A DNA stretch of 64,000 nt from Streptomyces durmitorensis. Its GTDB lineage: Bacteria > Actinomycetota > Actinomycetes > Streptomycetales > Streptomycetaceae. The first letter of the stretch is position 1; each line of letters opens with the position of its first letter. The translations under genes and the position numbers were made by a program. The notes below the pieces were generated by a model that saw only the letters and a list, made by a program, of their open reading frames with translations, was not told where the DNA came from and ran no database searches. Shown piece by piece: positions 50,043 to 58,683 of the stretch. The stretch spans positions 2,170,001 through 2,234,000 of the forward strand of contig NZ_CP097289.1 in NCBI RefSeq assembly GCF_023498005.1, in the 5' to 3' direction.

Positions 50043-50057
50043 TAGGAAACCTTCCTA
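50043..50057. promoter_or_regulatory. Candidate CsnR-type operator of chitosanase gene
   Basis: TAGGAA-ACC-TTCCTA lies 81 bp before the chitosanase start. Streptomyces chitosanase genes are known to be repressed by the ROK-family protein CsnR at a short palindrome of the form GGAAA-TTTCC; this site is similar in sequence and place. No ROK repressor gene is in the window. Confidence 0.55.
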
Positions 50058-50138
50058 ACAGTACGAGGAAGAACCCAAGCGTCATCGGATCGACCCGGAT
50101 CGGCCCGGATCGACGAACTCCCCCACCTTGGAGGCCCC

Positions 50139-50984
50139 GTGCCCACCCCCCATCGCGCCCCCACGCCCCGCATCCACACCTCACGCCGCACCCTGCTCGC
50201 CTTCATCGGCGCCTCACTCGTGGCGGGCCCGGTCATCGCGTCCCAGACGGCAGGCGCCGCCCCCACCCCCAGGGCGGGCGGGCTCGACGATCCGGCGAAG
50301 AAGGAGATCGCCATGAAGATCGTCTGCAGCGCCGAGAACTCCGACCTCAACTGGAAGGACTACTACCGCTACTGCGAGGACATAGGCGACGGCCGCGGCT
50401 ACACCGCCGGGATCATCGGCTTCTGCTCCGGCACCGGCGACATGCTGGACCTCGTCGAGCTCTACACCCAGCGCAAGCCGAGCAACGTCCTCGCCAAGTA
50501 CCTCCCCGCACTGCGCGAGGTGGACGGAACCGACTCCCACGAGGGTCTCGACCCCAACTACAAGCGTGACTGGGAGAAGGCCGCCGAGGACCCCGAGTTC
50601 CAGAAGGCGCAGAACGACGAGCGCGACCGTGTCTACTTCAACCCGGCCGTCAAGCAGGGCAAGGCGGATGGCATCGGTGTCCTCGGGCAGTTCGCGTACT
50701 ACGACGCGATCGTCATGCACGGCGACGGCGGCGACAGCACCAGCTTCCGCAACATCCGTAAGCGCGCGCTGCGTTCGGCCAAGCCGCCGGCCCAGGGCGG
50801 TGACGAGGTGACGTACCTCAACGCCTTCCTCGACGCGCGCGTCTGGGCGATGAAGCAGGAGGAGGCGCACGAGGACACCAGCCGCGTCGACACGGCTCAG
50901 CGGGTGTTCCTGCGGAAGGGCAACCTGAACCTGAACACGCCGCTGGAGTGGAAGGTGTACGGGGACCCGTACCGCATCGGCTGA
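50139..50984 (+). CDS. csnA: Secreted chitosanase, GH46
   Basis: The 281-residue protein has a twin-arginine-like signal (HTSRRTLLAFIGASLVAGPVIASQTAGAAP) and a mature GH46 domain of about 240 residues. The general acid Glu lies in IVCSAENSDLNWKDYYRYCEDIGDGRGYTAG and the catalytic Asp is in EDIGDGRG. It cuts chitosan between glucosamine units. The start is GTG 50139 after TTGGAGG. A CsnR-like palindrome stands upstream and a strong hairpin downstream. Together with GH89 it suggests use of amino-sugar polymers. Confidence 0.94.
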   Translation: MPTPHRAPTPRIHTSRRTLLAFIGASLVAGPVIASQTAGAAPTPRAGGLDDPAKKEIAMKIVCSAENSDLNWKDYYRYCEDIGDGRGYTAGIIGFCSGTGDMLDLVELYTQRKPSNVLAKYLPALREVDGTDSHEGLDPNYKRDWEKAAEDPEFQKAQNDERDRVYFNPAVKQGKADGIGVLGQFAYYDAIVMHGDGGDSTSFRNIRKRALRSAKPPAQGGDEVTYLNAFLDARVWAMKQEEAHEDTSRVDTAQRVFLRKGNLNLNTPLEWKVYGDPYRIG

Positions 50985-50994
50985 GCCGTCCGCG

Positions 50995-51023
50995 TCGGCG
51001 CGGGGCCCCACACCCCGCGCCGA
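50995..51023 (+). terminator. Hairpin after chitosanase gene
   Basis: TCGGCGCGGGG and its exact complement are separated by seven bases, beginning 11 bp after the chitosanase stop codon. Confidence 0.8.
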
Positions 51024-51097
51024 TGTAGCAACGCTTACGCGATGCATGAAGAATTCTTTGCTGGTGCTGAAGGGTATGGCCGTCCGATCCTTGGTCA

Positions 51098-51742
51098 ATG
51101 ATCGGAATGAACGCGGCACTCGGCGTCACGGTGGTCTCCCTCGGCATGGTGCTCACGCCGGGACCGAACATGATGTACCTCGTCTCGCGGACCATCACCC
51201 AGGGCAGGCGCGCCGGAGCGATCTCCCTGGCCGGGGTCGCCGTCGGTTTCATCGTCTATCTGACGGCGGCCAACCTGGGCCTGTCCCTGGTCTTTCTCGC
51301 GGTCCCCCAGCTGTACACGGCCGTGAAGCTGGCGGGTGCGGCCTACTTGGCGTGGCTGGCCTGGAAGGCGCTCAAGCCGGGCGGCACATCGGTCTTCGCC
51401 CACCAGGAGCTGGCCCCGGACTCGCCCCGGCGTCTCTTCACCATGGGGGTCCTGACGAACCTCCTGAACCCGAAGGTCGCCATCATGTACGTCTCGCTGA
51501 TACCGCAGTTCATCGACCCGGCGTCCGGCAACACCCTCATGCAGGGCTTCGTGCTCGGCAGCATCCAGATCTCCGTCAGCCTGGGGGTGAACCTCGCCAT
51601 CGTCATGGCGGCGGGCACCATCGCGGTGTTCCTGGCACGCAGGCCGACCTGGCTGCGGGTGCAGCGGTATGTGATGGGTACGGTGCTCGGCGCCCTGGCG
51701 GTCAAACTGGCCACGGACCGGGCGCCGGCCGCGGCGGCGTGA
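51098..51742 (+). CDS. LysE-family amino-acid exporter
   Basis: The 214-residue membrane protein has about six hydrophobic segments and the RhtB/LysE landmarks GMVLTPGPNMMYLVSRTITQGRRAG near the start and GVLTNLLNPKVAIMYVSLIPQF in the middle. Such proteins export lysine, homoserine or related small amines. ATG 51098 or 51107 could be used. Just past its stop the long inverted repeat region begins, so its mRNA may read into it. Confidence 0.9.
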   Translation: MIGMNAALGVTVVSLGMVLTPGPNMMYLVSRTITQGRRAGAISLAGVAVGFIVYLTAANLGLSLVFLAVPQLYTAVKLAGAAYLAWLAWKALKPGGTSVFAHQELAPDSPRRLFTMGVLTNLLNPKVAIMYVSLIPQFIDPASGNTLMQGFVLGSIQISVSLGVNLAIVMAAGTIAVFLARRPTWLRVQRYVMGTVLGALAVKLATDRAPAAAA

Positions 51743-51752
51743 GGAACAGGGG

Positions 51753-52410
51753 GGTGGCTTTGCTGGGCCGGTGGCTTTGACTTGTTGCCGGGGCCGCCCG
51801 GTTGTCCCGAGGTTGGCGGTTCCGGGCCGGGAGTAAAGGGCGCTCCTGCGTCGCGTCGGCTGCGCCGATTCCGCTTCGCTCCACCCTTGACACCCAACCC
51901 TCCACCGCGCGAGGGAAGACGACCGGACGGCCCGGGGGGCGGGACTCTCGACCACTCCCGTCGGGCCATCACCCTCTCGCTGCCGGGTGCGGCCCGGCTC
52001 ATTGCGGGTGACCCTCACGCGGACAGAGGCCGGGCGCCCGGTCCGCAGCCGCTCCGGGAAGCGGCACCGGCTCGTCAAGCGACCGTCGACCGGATCTTCC
52101 GGCGTGACCGCCACACCGAGAAGGGCGGCGCCCGGTCCGCGACCACTTCGGGAATGGGTGCCGGTCTCGTCAAGCGACTGCGGGCTGGTTCCTCCGGTGT
52201 GGCCGTCACGCGGAGAAGGGGCGGGCGCCCGGTCCGCGTCCGCTCCGGGAAGCGGCACCGGCTCGTCAAGCGGCCATCGGTCGGATCTCCTGGGGCGGCC
52301 GTCAGCGGTACGGGTGGGTGCCTGGGCCGCAGCCGCTTCCGGGGAGGGGGGCCGGTCTCGTCAGACGACAGCCGACCGGGTCTTCCGCCCGTGGCCGTCA
52401 CGGGGTGAGG
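51753..52410 (+). repeat. Left arm of giant inverted repeat
   Basis: This arm is the near reverse complement of 52880-53443. The first 78 bases (51753-51830 against 53443-53366) are almost identical; similarity then continues with scattered changes and short gaps. The outer part (51753-52030) is single copy; the inner part holds four tandem units of about 96 bp beginning near 52032, 52127, 52224 and 52321, each with a CGCCCGGTCCGC head, a CTCGTCAAGCG core and a GGATCTTCCGG block. No coding sequence is convincing. Confidence 0.9.
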
Positions 52411-52879
52411 CGCGCGGGCGGTCGGGGGTGAGGCCGTTCTTGCCGAGCGGGCTGCCGCCGGGCGCTGGGAAGGGGTTCTGTAGGCGGGGCGGGGAGCCGA
52501 TTGCAGGAAAGTGCCACGCCAGCCCGTGTATTGGAGGCACATGGGTGGGAATTTTCTGCAATCCGCTCGCTCGGGGCGTCCCCTGCCCCCCTTCGGGGTC
52601 GGCTCCCCGCGGAACCATGCGTGATGCCCTCACCACTCGCCACCGATACCTCGGTGCAGAGGCTCATCAAGGCGATCCGGATGGTGTGGCGCACCTACTT
52701 TCGCAAAGTTGTGTTCTGGCAGAAGGGGGGCGCACGCATTGCGCAACGCGCCTTCTCGAAATTAGGTGCCGGACCCCCACCCCCTCGGAGCCGACCGACC
52801 CACGTCAGCCGCGACCTGCACACCCCCACCGCCACCAGTCGCCAGGCGCTCGACCACCCCGCACCCACCAGCAGGCCCT
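52411..52879. other. Structured centre of the giant inverted repeat
   Basis: This 469-bp spacer has no convincing gene. It contains a nested hairpin: outer arms GCGGGGAGCCGA (52489-52500) and TCGGCTCCCCGC (52599-52610), inner arms GATTGCAG (52499-52506) and CTGCAATC (52556-52563), with a further AAA-T-CCAC pairing inside. The right half (52620-52790) contains frames such as RMVWRTYFRKVVFWQKGG that match nothing I know. Base composition around 52700-52770 is lower in GC than the arms. Confidence 0.7.
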
Positions 52880-53443
52880 CGCCCACCCCACCCCTGACGA
52901 CCACCCCGGAAGATCCGGTCGACAGTCGCCTGACGAGACCGGCACCCACCCCCGGAGCGGACGCGGACCAGGCGCCCGCCCGTCCCCCTGGCGGCCACGC
53001 CGGAAGAACCAGGCCGCAGCCGCTTGACGAGACCGGGCCCCTCCCCGAAGCGGACGCGGACCGGGCGGCTCCCCTTTCTCCCCGTGACGGCCGCCCCGGA
53101 AGATCCGGTCGGCAGCCGCTTGACGAGATCGGCACCCCCCACCGGAGCGGCTGCGGACCGGGCGCCCGCCCCTGTCCGCGTGAGGGGCACCCGCAATGAG
53201 ACGGTCCGCACCCGGCAGTGAAAGGGTGATGGCCCGACGGGAGTGGTCGAGAGTCCCACCCCGTGGCCGCCCGGTCATATCGCTTCGCGCGGTGGAGGGA
53301 CGGGTGTCAAGGGTGGAGCGCAGCGCAATCGGCGCAGCCGACGCGACGAAGGAGCGCCCTTGACACCCGGCCCGGAACCGCCAACCTCGGGACAACCGGG
53401 CGGCCCCGGCAACAAGTCAAAGCCACCGGCCCAGCAAAGCCAC
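52880..53443 (-). repeat. Right arm of giant inverted repeat
   Basis: Read on the minus strand this arm repeats the left arm. It carries three ~96-bp tandem units (about 53166-53071, 53070-52975 and 52974-52880) and a 280-bp outer part. One copy has a TCATAT insertion-like change at 53275-53280. Its outer edge falls within the truncated ATP-binding gene, which suggests that the repeat arrived or expanded at the cost of that gene. Confidence 0.9.
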
Positions 53444-53789
53444 CCGCCCGTATCCACGCACTACCGGAGCCCAACTCCCCCTCAGAGTCGTACAGTTGAG
53501 GGGCAAGCGGCGGGCCGCTCTCCGCCCGGCCTGACACCCGGCCATGTGTCTCCGCGTTCGCCGCGAGCTCGGCGACGATCTGTGCCGCCGTATCGGAGAG
53601 TTCGCAGCCGTAGAGCACGCCCCACTCGTCGAGTTGATATCGCACCAGACGCCTTGCCAGGCGGGCGCCTCGGGCGAGCAGGGCCGGCGATTTCCGCCAC
53701 CTCGCTTCGTCGACCGGGCCGAGGTCAGGCAACGCAACGGGGCCTCGCGTCGTGGTTCCGCCGCTGGGCAGATCTCGAACAGGAGGCAC
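53444..53789 (-). pseudogene. Truncated ATP-binding (anti-sigma-kinase-like) protein
   Basis: The minus-strand frame reads GARLARRLVRYQLDEWGVLYGCELSDTAAQIVAELAANAETHGRVSGR, which is the start and N-box of the HATPase_c_2 ATP-binding proteins common in Streptomyces (usual form ELAANAVTHGRVPGRD). After HGRVSGR the translation stops resembling the family, and about 75 bp later it runs into the right arm of the giant inverted repeat. The ATP-lid and G-boxes are missing. The normal protein is about 140 residues with a conserved C-terminal half. It is therefore a remnant. In intact loci such a gene stands divergent from an HTH and a DUF397 gene, and a broken DUF397 lies next door. Confidence 0.7.
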
Positions 53790-53843
53790 CGAACTTACGC
53801 TGGAAGACTCAGTGAGCCTGCTGCACCGGATTCGAGGAGCATG

Positions 53844-53998
53844 ATGAGCACCCCCGAACTGTCCTGATTCAAGAGCAGCTACAGCAGTGGCGGCGACGGC
53901 GACTGCCTAGAAGTAAGAACCCCGAGGGCCCCAACTCGCCCTCGCCCCCCCGCCGCCTGGCAGGACTTCACCACCTACGCCGCCGACGAAGCACAGGC
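53844..53998 (+). pseudogene. Broken DUF397 gene
   Basis: The plus strand reads MSTPELS, then TGA at 53865-53867, then FKSSYSSGGDGDCLEV. DUF397 proteins normally begin MSTPELxWFKSSYSS...NCLEVA, so TGG has become TGA. After EV the expected middle is missing and the frame shifts: a NPEGP segment is followed, one frame over, by LALAP...AAWQDFTTYAADEA, the normal C-terminus. So there is a nonsense change, an internal deletion and at least one frameshift. The end overlaps the end of the convergent MFS gene. DUF397 genes usually pair with an HTH gene, which is absent here. Confidence 0.8.
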
Positions 53999-55185
53999 AA
54001 AGGCACAGCAACCGTCACCGCAGCCAGCACCGCCGCAATCCCCCCAAGGGCCATCACCACGGACGTGGACACCGCGTCCACCACCACGCCTCCCGCCAGC
54101 GCACCGAACGCGAACGTCGCCTGGAACGACGACGTGAACACCACGGACGCGGCCTCGGGCGCACCCGGCGCCGCCGTCACGAACCACGTCTGCGAGCAGA
54201 CCGGCACGGCCCCGTACGCGACACCCCAGACCAGGAGCAGCGCGAGCGCGCCGGACTTGCCCGTGCCGAGAACGGGCATCAGCAGCGTCGCGGCGGCGAG
54301 CAGGCACGCGGCCACCATGAACGTGACGCGCGGCTCGCGCCTCACCCACGCGCCAGCGATGAAGTTGCCGGCGATGCCCGCAGCGCCGTATGCCAGGAGG
54401 AATACGGTGATGAGCTGCGGGCCCGCATGCGTCACGTCCGCCAGGAAGGGGGTGACGTACGTGTACGTACCGAAGTGCGCCGTCACGATGAGGAACGTCA
54501 CGACCAGGCCAACCCTGACGCGGGGCATGCCGAGCAAGTCGCGGAGAACAGTCAGCCGGGTGACACTCTTCGGCGGCAGCGACGGCACGGACACCACCAG
54601 CGCGGCGAGTACGGCCAGCGTCAGGACGCCCATCACCGCGAACACCACGCGCCAGCCCGCGAGTTGACCCAGCAGAGTGCCTGCCGGTACGCCGAGTACC
54701 GAACCCAGCGGGACCGCGGAGAAGATCACGGCGGTCGCCCGCCCTGCCTGCGCCTCGGGGACCAGGCGGGCCGCGAGACCCGACCCGATGGACCAGAAGG
54801 CGCCGATGACGAGTCCGACGAGGATGCGGGAGACGAGCATCAGCCAGTAGCCGGGCGCGAGCGCCGCGAGGAAGTTCGCGAGGGCGAGCACCAGGATCAG
54901 GGCGCAGAGCATGCGGCGCCGGTCGACGCGGCCGGTCGTGACCGTCACGGTCGGTGCGGCGACGGCCGCGAGGATGCCGGGCAGGGTCATCATCAGGCCG
55001 GCTGTGCCGTCCGAGATGGCGAAGGTGTCGCCGATGGGAGTGAGAAGGCCGATCGGCAGGATCTCGGTGGTGACGATGGAGAAGATCCCCAACGTCACGG
55101 CGATGACGGCCGGCCAGCCGCTGAACCGCGAGCGGGCAAAGGCGGAGGCGCCGGCGGACGAGGGGGACGTGAGAGGTACGGGCAT
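53968..55185 (-). CDS. DHA1-family MFS exporter (12 TM)
   Basis: The 405-residue membrane protein has about 12 helices and the AraJ/YdhP-type blocks GIFSIVTTEILPIGLLTPIGDTFAISDGTAGLMMTLPGILAAVAAP, the motif A variant TGRVDRRRML and GAFWSIGSGLAARLVPEAQAGRATAVIF. It probably exports sugars or drugs. ATG 55185 is chosen because the first helix follows closely; the longer frame to 55527 runs through a terminator hairpin. It is followed by the DUF397 remnant. Confidence 0.9.
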   Translation of the reverse strand: MPVPLTSPSSAGASAFARSRFSGWPAVIAVTLGIFSIVTTEILPIGLLTPIGDTFAISDGTAGLMMTLPGILAAVAAPTVTVTTGRVDRRRMLCALILVLALANFLAALAPGYWLMLVSRILVGLVIGAFWSIGSGLAARLVPEAQAGRATAVIFSAVPLGSVLGVPAGTLLGQLAGWRVVFAVMGVLTLAVLAALVVSVPSLPPKSVTRLTVLRDLLGMPRVRVGLVVTFLIVTAHFGTYTYVTPFLADVTHAGPQLITVFLLAYGAAGIAGNFIAGAWVRREPRVTFMVAACLLAAATLLMPVLGTGKSGALALLLVWGVAYGAVPVCSQTWFVTAAPGAPEAASVVFTSSFQATFAFGALAGGVVVDAVSTSVVMALGGIAAVLAAVTVAVPLPVLRRRRRW

Positions 55186-55455
55186 GCGTCCGAGTTCAGC
55201 AGCGCCACCCGGCCCCGGTCTGGCACGAATCCGACGCCAATGTTCCGCACGAGAGGCAAGCCTCCCCACCGCCCCCCACCGCCTTAGTACGTGCGTGCGG
55301 CCGTCGTGCGTATGGCCCTTCGGAGGGTTGGGGATGCGATGGCGTCCGGCCGGGAACCGTGAGGGGGCGCCATGACGCAGGTGAGGTCGGCTGCGGAGGC
55401 GGGGCATGCCCGGTACACCGACCGGCTTGGTGTGGAACGAGGCCACCGGCGAGAA

Positions 55456-55490
55456 GGCCGCCTCCTGGAGCAGCGCTCCAGGAGGCGGCC
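55456..55490. terminator. Perfect 16-bp-stem terminator after permease gene
   Basis: GGCCGCCTCCTGGAGC and its complement enclose a three-base loop. It lies 38 bp past the stop of the minus-strand permease gene and upstream of the MFS gene, separating the purine locus from it. Confidence 0.85.
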
Positions 55491-55528
55491 TGAGCCAGCA
55501 ATCCCCCCATGGGAGGGGACGATTCAAG

Positions 55529-57010
55529 TCAGTGGGCCCCCGCTGCGGCAGACCCTTCGTGCACCCTCTGTTCAGCGATTTCTCCCCCGGGCTCCATCGG
55601 GTTGGTCACTTCGTCGTCCTCACCCCGCTTGCCGATGTGGTTGAAGACGAGGTTCAGGAGGACCGCCGCGACACAGCCCGTGGAGATGCCCGAGTCGAGG
55701 ATGATGTTCGCGGTCTCCGGGAACGCGTGGTAGAACTTCGGCGCCGCGATCGGGATGAGGCCGACGGCCAGTGAGACGGCCACGATCAGGACGTTGTTGT
55801 CCCGCTCCAGGTTCGCCTTGACCAGCGTCTGGATGCCGCTCGCCGCGACCGAGCCGAAGAGGACGACACCCGCGCCGCCGAGCACCGGACGCGGTACGAC
55901 GGCGATGAGCGAGGCGGCCATCGGGCACAGGCCCATCAGGACCAGGAAACCGCCGCCCGCGGCGACGACGTACCGGCTGCGGATCTTCGTCATCGCGACC
56001 AGGCCGATGTTCTGCGCGAACGCGCTGCACATGAAGCCGTTGAAGAGCGGGCTGACCGCCGAGCCGAGGCAGTCGGCGCGCAGACCGGCCGCGATGGTCT
56101 TCTCGTCGGCGGGGCGCTCCACGATCTCGCCGAGAGCGAGCATGTCGGCCGTCGACTCCGTCATCGAGACGACCATGACGACACAGAGGGAGACGATCGC
56201 CGCCGCCGCGAACTGCGGGGCACCGAAGTGGAACGGCGTCGGGAAGCCGACGATGTCCGCGTCGCCCACCGGGCTGAAGTCCGTGACGCCGAACGGGATC
56301 GCGATGACCGTGCCGACGACGAGACCGAGGAGCACCGCGATCTGCTTGACGAAGCCCGTGGTGAAGCGGCGCAGGAGCAGGACGATCACCAGGGTGATGC
56401 CCGCAAGGCCGAGGTTCTTCATCGAGCCGTAGTCGTCGGCGCCCGGCACGGGCCCTTGCGCCCAGCCGAAGGCGACCGGCATGAGCGAGATGCCGATGAG
56501 CGTGATGACCGTGCCGGTCACCACCGGCGGGAAGAAGCGCACCAGCTTGGAGAAGAAGGGGGCCGCGATGAAGCCGAGGACACCCGCGACGATCACCGCC
56601 CCGAAGATGATCGGGAGAGCGTCGTCCTTGTCCTTGGTCGAGTCGACGACCGCGAGCATGGGGGCGACACCGGCGAAGGTGACGCCGTTGACGAAGGGCA
56701 GTCGGGCGCCGATCTTCCAGATGCCGAGCGTCTGGAGGAACGTGGCGAGGCCCGCGGTGAACAGACAGGCGCCGGTCAGGAAGGTGAGTTCCTTCGCGGA
56801 GAGGCCGATGGCCGCGCCCACGATGAGCGGCGGGGCGACGACGCCCGCGTACATGGCCGCCACGTGCTGGAGGCCGGTCGTCGCCATCTTGAGCGGGGGG
56901 AGCTTCTGGTCGACGGGGTGGATCTCTTGCATGGCTATGGCGCTTTCGCCGTCGGCCTCTGATGGGTCTGGGGTGGTGCCTTGCTTGGTGAACCTGGGCT
57001 GAGTGGCCAC
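55529..57010 (-). CDS. NCS2 xanthine/urate-type permease
   Basis: The 493-residue membrane protein matches nucleobase:cation symporter 2 (uracil-xanthine permease) proteins: LQHVAAMYAGVVAPPLIVGAAIG in TM1, the QNIGLVAMTKIRSRYVV and substrate-site FNGFMCSAFAQN regions, MTESTADMLALGEI and VLGGAGVVLFGSVAASGIQTL. It should import purines such as xanthine or urate with protons. GTG 57010 has GGAGGAG upstream. It has about 55% of its sequence in common by eye with the second permease at 58684, with the deaminase gene between them. Confidence 0.9.
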   Translation of the reverse strand: MATQPRFTKQGTTPDPSEADGESAIAMQEIHPVDQKLPPLKMATTGLQHVAAMYAGVVAPPLIVGAAIGLSAKELTFLTGACLFTAGLATFLQTLGIWKIGARLPFVNGVTFAGVAPMLAVVDSTKDKDDALPIIFGAVIVAGVLGFIAAPFFSKLVRFFPPVVTGTVITLIGISLMPVAFGWAQGPVPGADDYGSMKNLGLAGITLVIVLLLRRFTTGFVKQIAVLLGLVVGTVIAIPFGVTDFSPVGDADIVGFPTPFHFGAPQFAAAAIVSLCVVMVVSMTESTADMLALGEIVERPADEKTIAAGLRADCLGSAVSPLFNGFMCSAFAQNIGLVAMTKIRSRYVVAAGGGFLVLMGLCPMAASLIAVVPRPVLGGAGVVLFGSVAASGIQTLVKANLERDNNVLIVAVSLAVGLIPIAAPKFYHAFPETANIILDSGISTGCVAAVLLNLVFNHIGKRGEDDEVTNPMEPGGEIAEQRVHEGSAAAGAH

Positions 57011-57137
57011 TGTGGCTCCTCCGGTTGTTTTCCAGTACGGGCCGCATTGCCGGCACTTTTCGCTTCTGGGAGGTGGTGCGTGGTGCAAGGACTTGCTCGG
57101 TATGAAGTTGTGGGTGGTGCGCCCAGGTAGTACTGAC

Positions 57138-57180
57138 CGCCCCGGGAACGTGAAGCTTTGGGCCACGTTCCGGGGCGGCA
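57138..57180. promoter_or_regulatory. Bulged inverted repeat upstream of permease
   Basis: CCGCCCCGGGAACGTG pairs with CACGTTCCGGGGCGG with one bulged base across an 11-base loop, about 130 bp before the permease start. It may be a leader hairpin, an operator or a terminator for upstream reading. Confidence 0.4.
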
Positions 57181-57240
57181 CTTGAGCAACCCGCTCGGCT
57201 GCTCAAGTCCGGTCAAGGGCCGTCCCCCCTGACCGGAGTT
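57181..57240. terminator. Pair of hairpins after deaminase gene
   Basis: CTTGAGCA pairs with TGCTCAAG (57181-57207) and TCCGGTCA pairs with TGACCGGA (57207-57237). Both lie within 66 bp of the deaminase stop on the minus strand and before the permease promoter region, so they probably end the deaminase transcript. Confidence 0.6.
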
Positions 57241-57246
57241 CTTGGG

Positions 57247-58635
57247 TCAGGCCTCCGCGGCGATCCGCGCGAGGCGCTGCGCCTCGTCCCGCGCGGAGCG
57301 GGCGATGGCGTCCTCGTCGACGTTCAGCAGTCGGCTGTTCTCGACGACCGGCTTGCCGTTGACGAGGGAGAGCGTGACCGGGGCCGCCGCGCCGAAGACG
57401 ATGGCGGTCACCGGGTCGGCGATCGAGGAGTGCCCGATGCCGTCGATCTTCCAGAGGACCAGGTCGGCGAGCTTGCCCGGCTCGAGCGACCCGATCTGCG
57501 TGGCGCGGCCCAGGACTTGCGCGCCGCCGAAGGTGCCGAGGCGCAGCGCCTGGCGTGCGTTCAGGGCGGCTTCGCGGTGTGCGCCGAGGCGGTTGATGAG
57601 CAGTGCGTTGCGCAGCTCGGTGTGGAGTTCGCCGGACTCGTTGGACGCGGTGCCGTCGACACCGAGGCCGACCGGGACGCCCGCCTTGAGCATGTCGGGG
57701 ACGCGGGCGATGCCTGCCGCCAGACGCGCGTTGGAGGACGGGCAGTGCGCGACGCCCGTTCCGGTGCGGGCGAACGCGGCGATGTCGGAGTCGTTCATGT
57801 GGACGCAGTGCGCCATCCACACGTCGTCACCGAGCCAGCCGGTCGACTCGAAGTAGTCGGTGGGGCCCATGCCGAAGAGCTCGTGGCAGAACTTCTCCTC
57901 CTCGACCGTCTCGCTGCCGTGGGTGTGCAGGCGTACGCCCTTGGCGCGCGCCAACTCGGCGCCCTGCTTCATGAGTTCGGTGGAGACCGAGAACGGGGAG
58001 CAGGGGGCGACGGCGACCTGGGTCATCGCGTCGAAGGAGGCGTCGTGGTGCTTGTCGACGGTCTCGGCGGTCGCGGCGAGCGCGCCTTCGAGGGTCTCGA
58101 CGGCGAAGTCCGGCGGCAGGCCGCCGTCCTTCTCGCTCCGGTCCATCGAACCGCGGGCGAGGGTGAAGCGGACACCCATGTCGCTCGCGGCGCCGATGAT
58201 GGCACCGGACAGGTCACCGGAGTTCTTGGGGAAGACGTAGTGGTGGTCCATCGCGGTGGTGACACCGCCGCGGGCCATCATGCCGAGCGAACCCTGGGCC
58301 GCCGCCTTCACCATCTGCTCGTCGATGCGCGCCCAGGTCGGGTAGAGCGCGACGAGCCAGTTGAAGAGGTTGTGGTCGGTGGCGAGGCCGCGGGTGATCC
58401 ACTGGTAGAAGTGGTGGTGCGTGTTGACCAGGCCGGGGGTCACGAGGTGACCGGTCCCGTCCACGCGGCGTACGACGTTCTGAAGGCCCTCGGGGGCCTT
58501 TCCCGCGCCGATGGACTCGATCTTGTTGCCCGCGACGACGACGTGTCCCGATGCGTACTCGGTGTCGTCGGCGTCGACGGTCGCGATCGCGCAGTTCTCG
58601 ATGACGATGCGCTGCAGGTCTGCCGGTGCTGCCAT
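57247..58635 (-). CDS. Amidohydrolase, probable 8-oxoguanine deaminase
   Basis: The 462-residue protein belongs to the TRZ/ATZ amidohydrolases: metal ligands in GLVNTHHHFYQWITRGLATDHNLFNWL, HTHGSETVEEEKFCHELFGMGP, AHCVHMNDSDIAAFARTGTGVAHCPSSNARLAAG and GLGVDGTASNESGEL. The HHHFYQ form and the urate neighbours fit 8-oxoguanine deaminase, which turns 8-oxoguanine into urate. ATG 58635 is chosen with GGAAGAAG upstream. It lies between two purine permeases, so it may process imported oxidised purine. Guanine or another purine analogue as substrate cannot be excluded. Confidence 0.85.
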   Translation of the reverse strand: MAAPADLQRIVIENCAIATVDADDTEYASGHVVVAGNKIESIGAGKAPEGLQNVVRRVDGTGHLVTPGLVNTHHHFYQWITRGLATDHNLFNWLVALYPTWARIDEQMVKAAAQGSLGMMARGGVTTAMDHHYVFPKNSGDLSGAIIGAASDMGVRFTLARGSMDRSEKDGGLPPDFAVETLEGALAATAETVDKHHDASFDAMTQVAVAPCSPFSVSTELMKQGAELARAKGVRLHTHGSETVEEEKFCHELFGMGPTDYFESTGWLGDDVWMAHCVHMNDSDIAAFARTGTGVAHCPSSNARLAAGIARVPDMLKAGVPVGLGVDGTASNESGELHTELRNALLINRLGAHREAALNARQALRLGTFGGAQVLGRATQIGSLEPGKLADLVLWKIDGIGHSSIADPVTAIVFGAAAPVTLSLVNGKPVVENSRLLNVDEDAIARSARDEAQRLARIAAEA

Positions 58636-58683
58636 GGTGCTTCTTCCTTCTGTTACGGGTGCTGAAGTGGGCACGGCATGACC

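Noticed and set aside
52411..52879. Possible retron
   Set aside because: The nested hairpin is suggestive, but no reverse transcriptase gene is present in the window.
51782..53395. Several 150-390-residue open frames across the giant inverted repeat
   Set aside because: They appear on both strands in mirror form, are repetitive (LVKRL, TGSSG, RPVRVRSG) and have no codon or motif sign of a protein; the repeat explains them.
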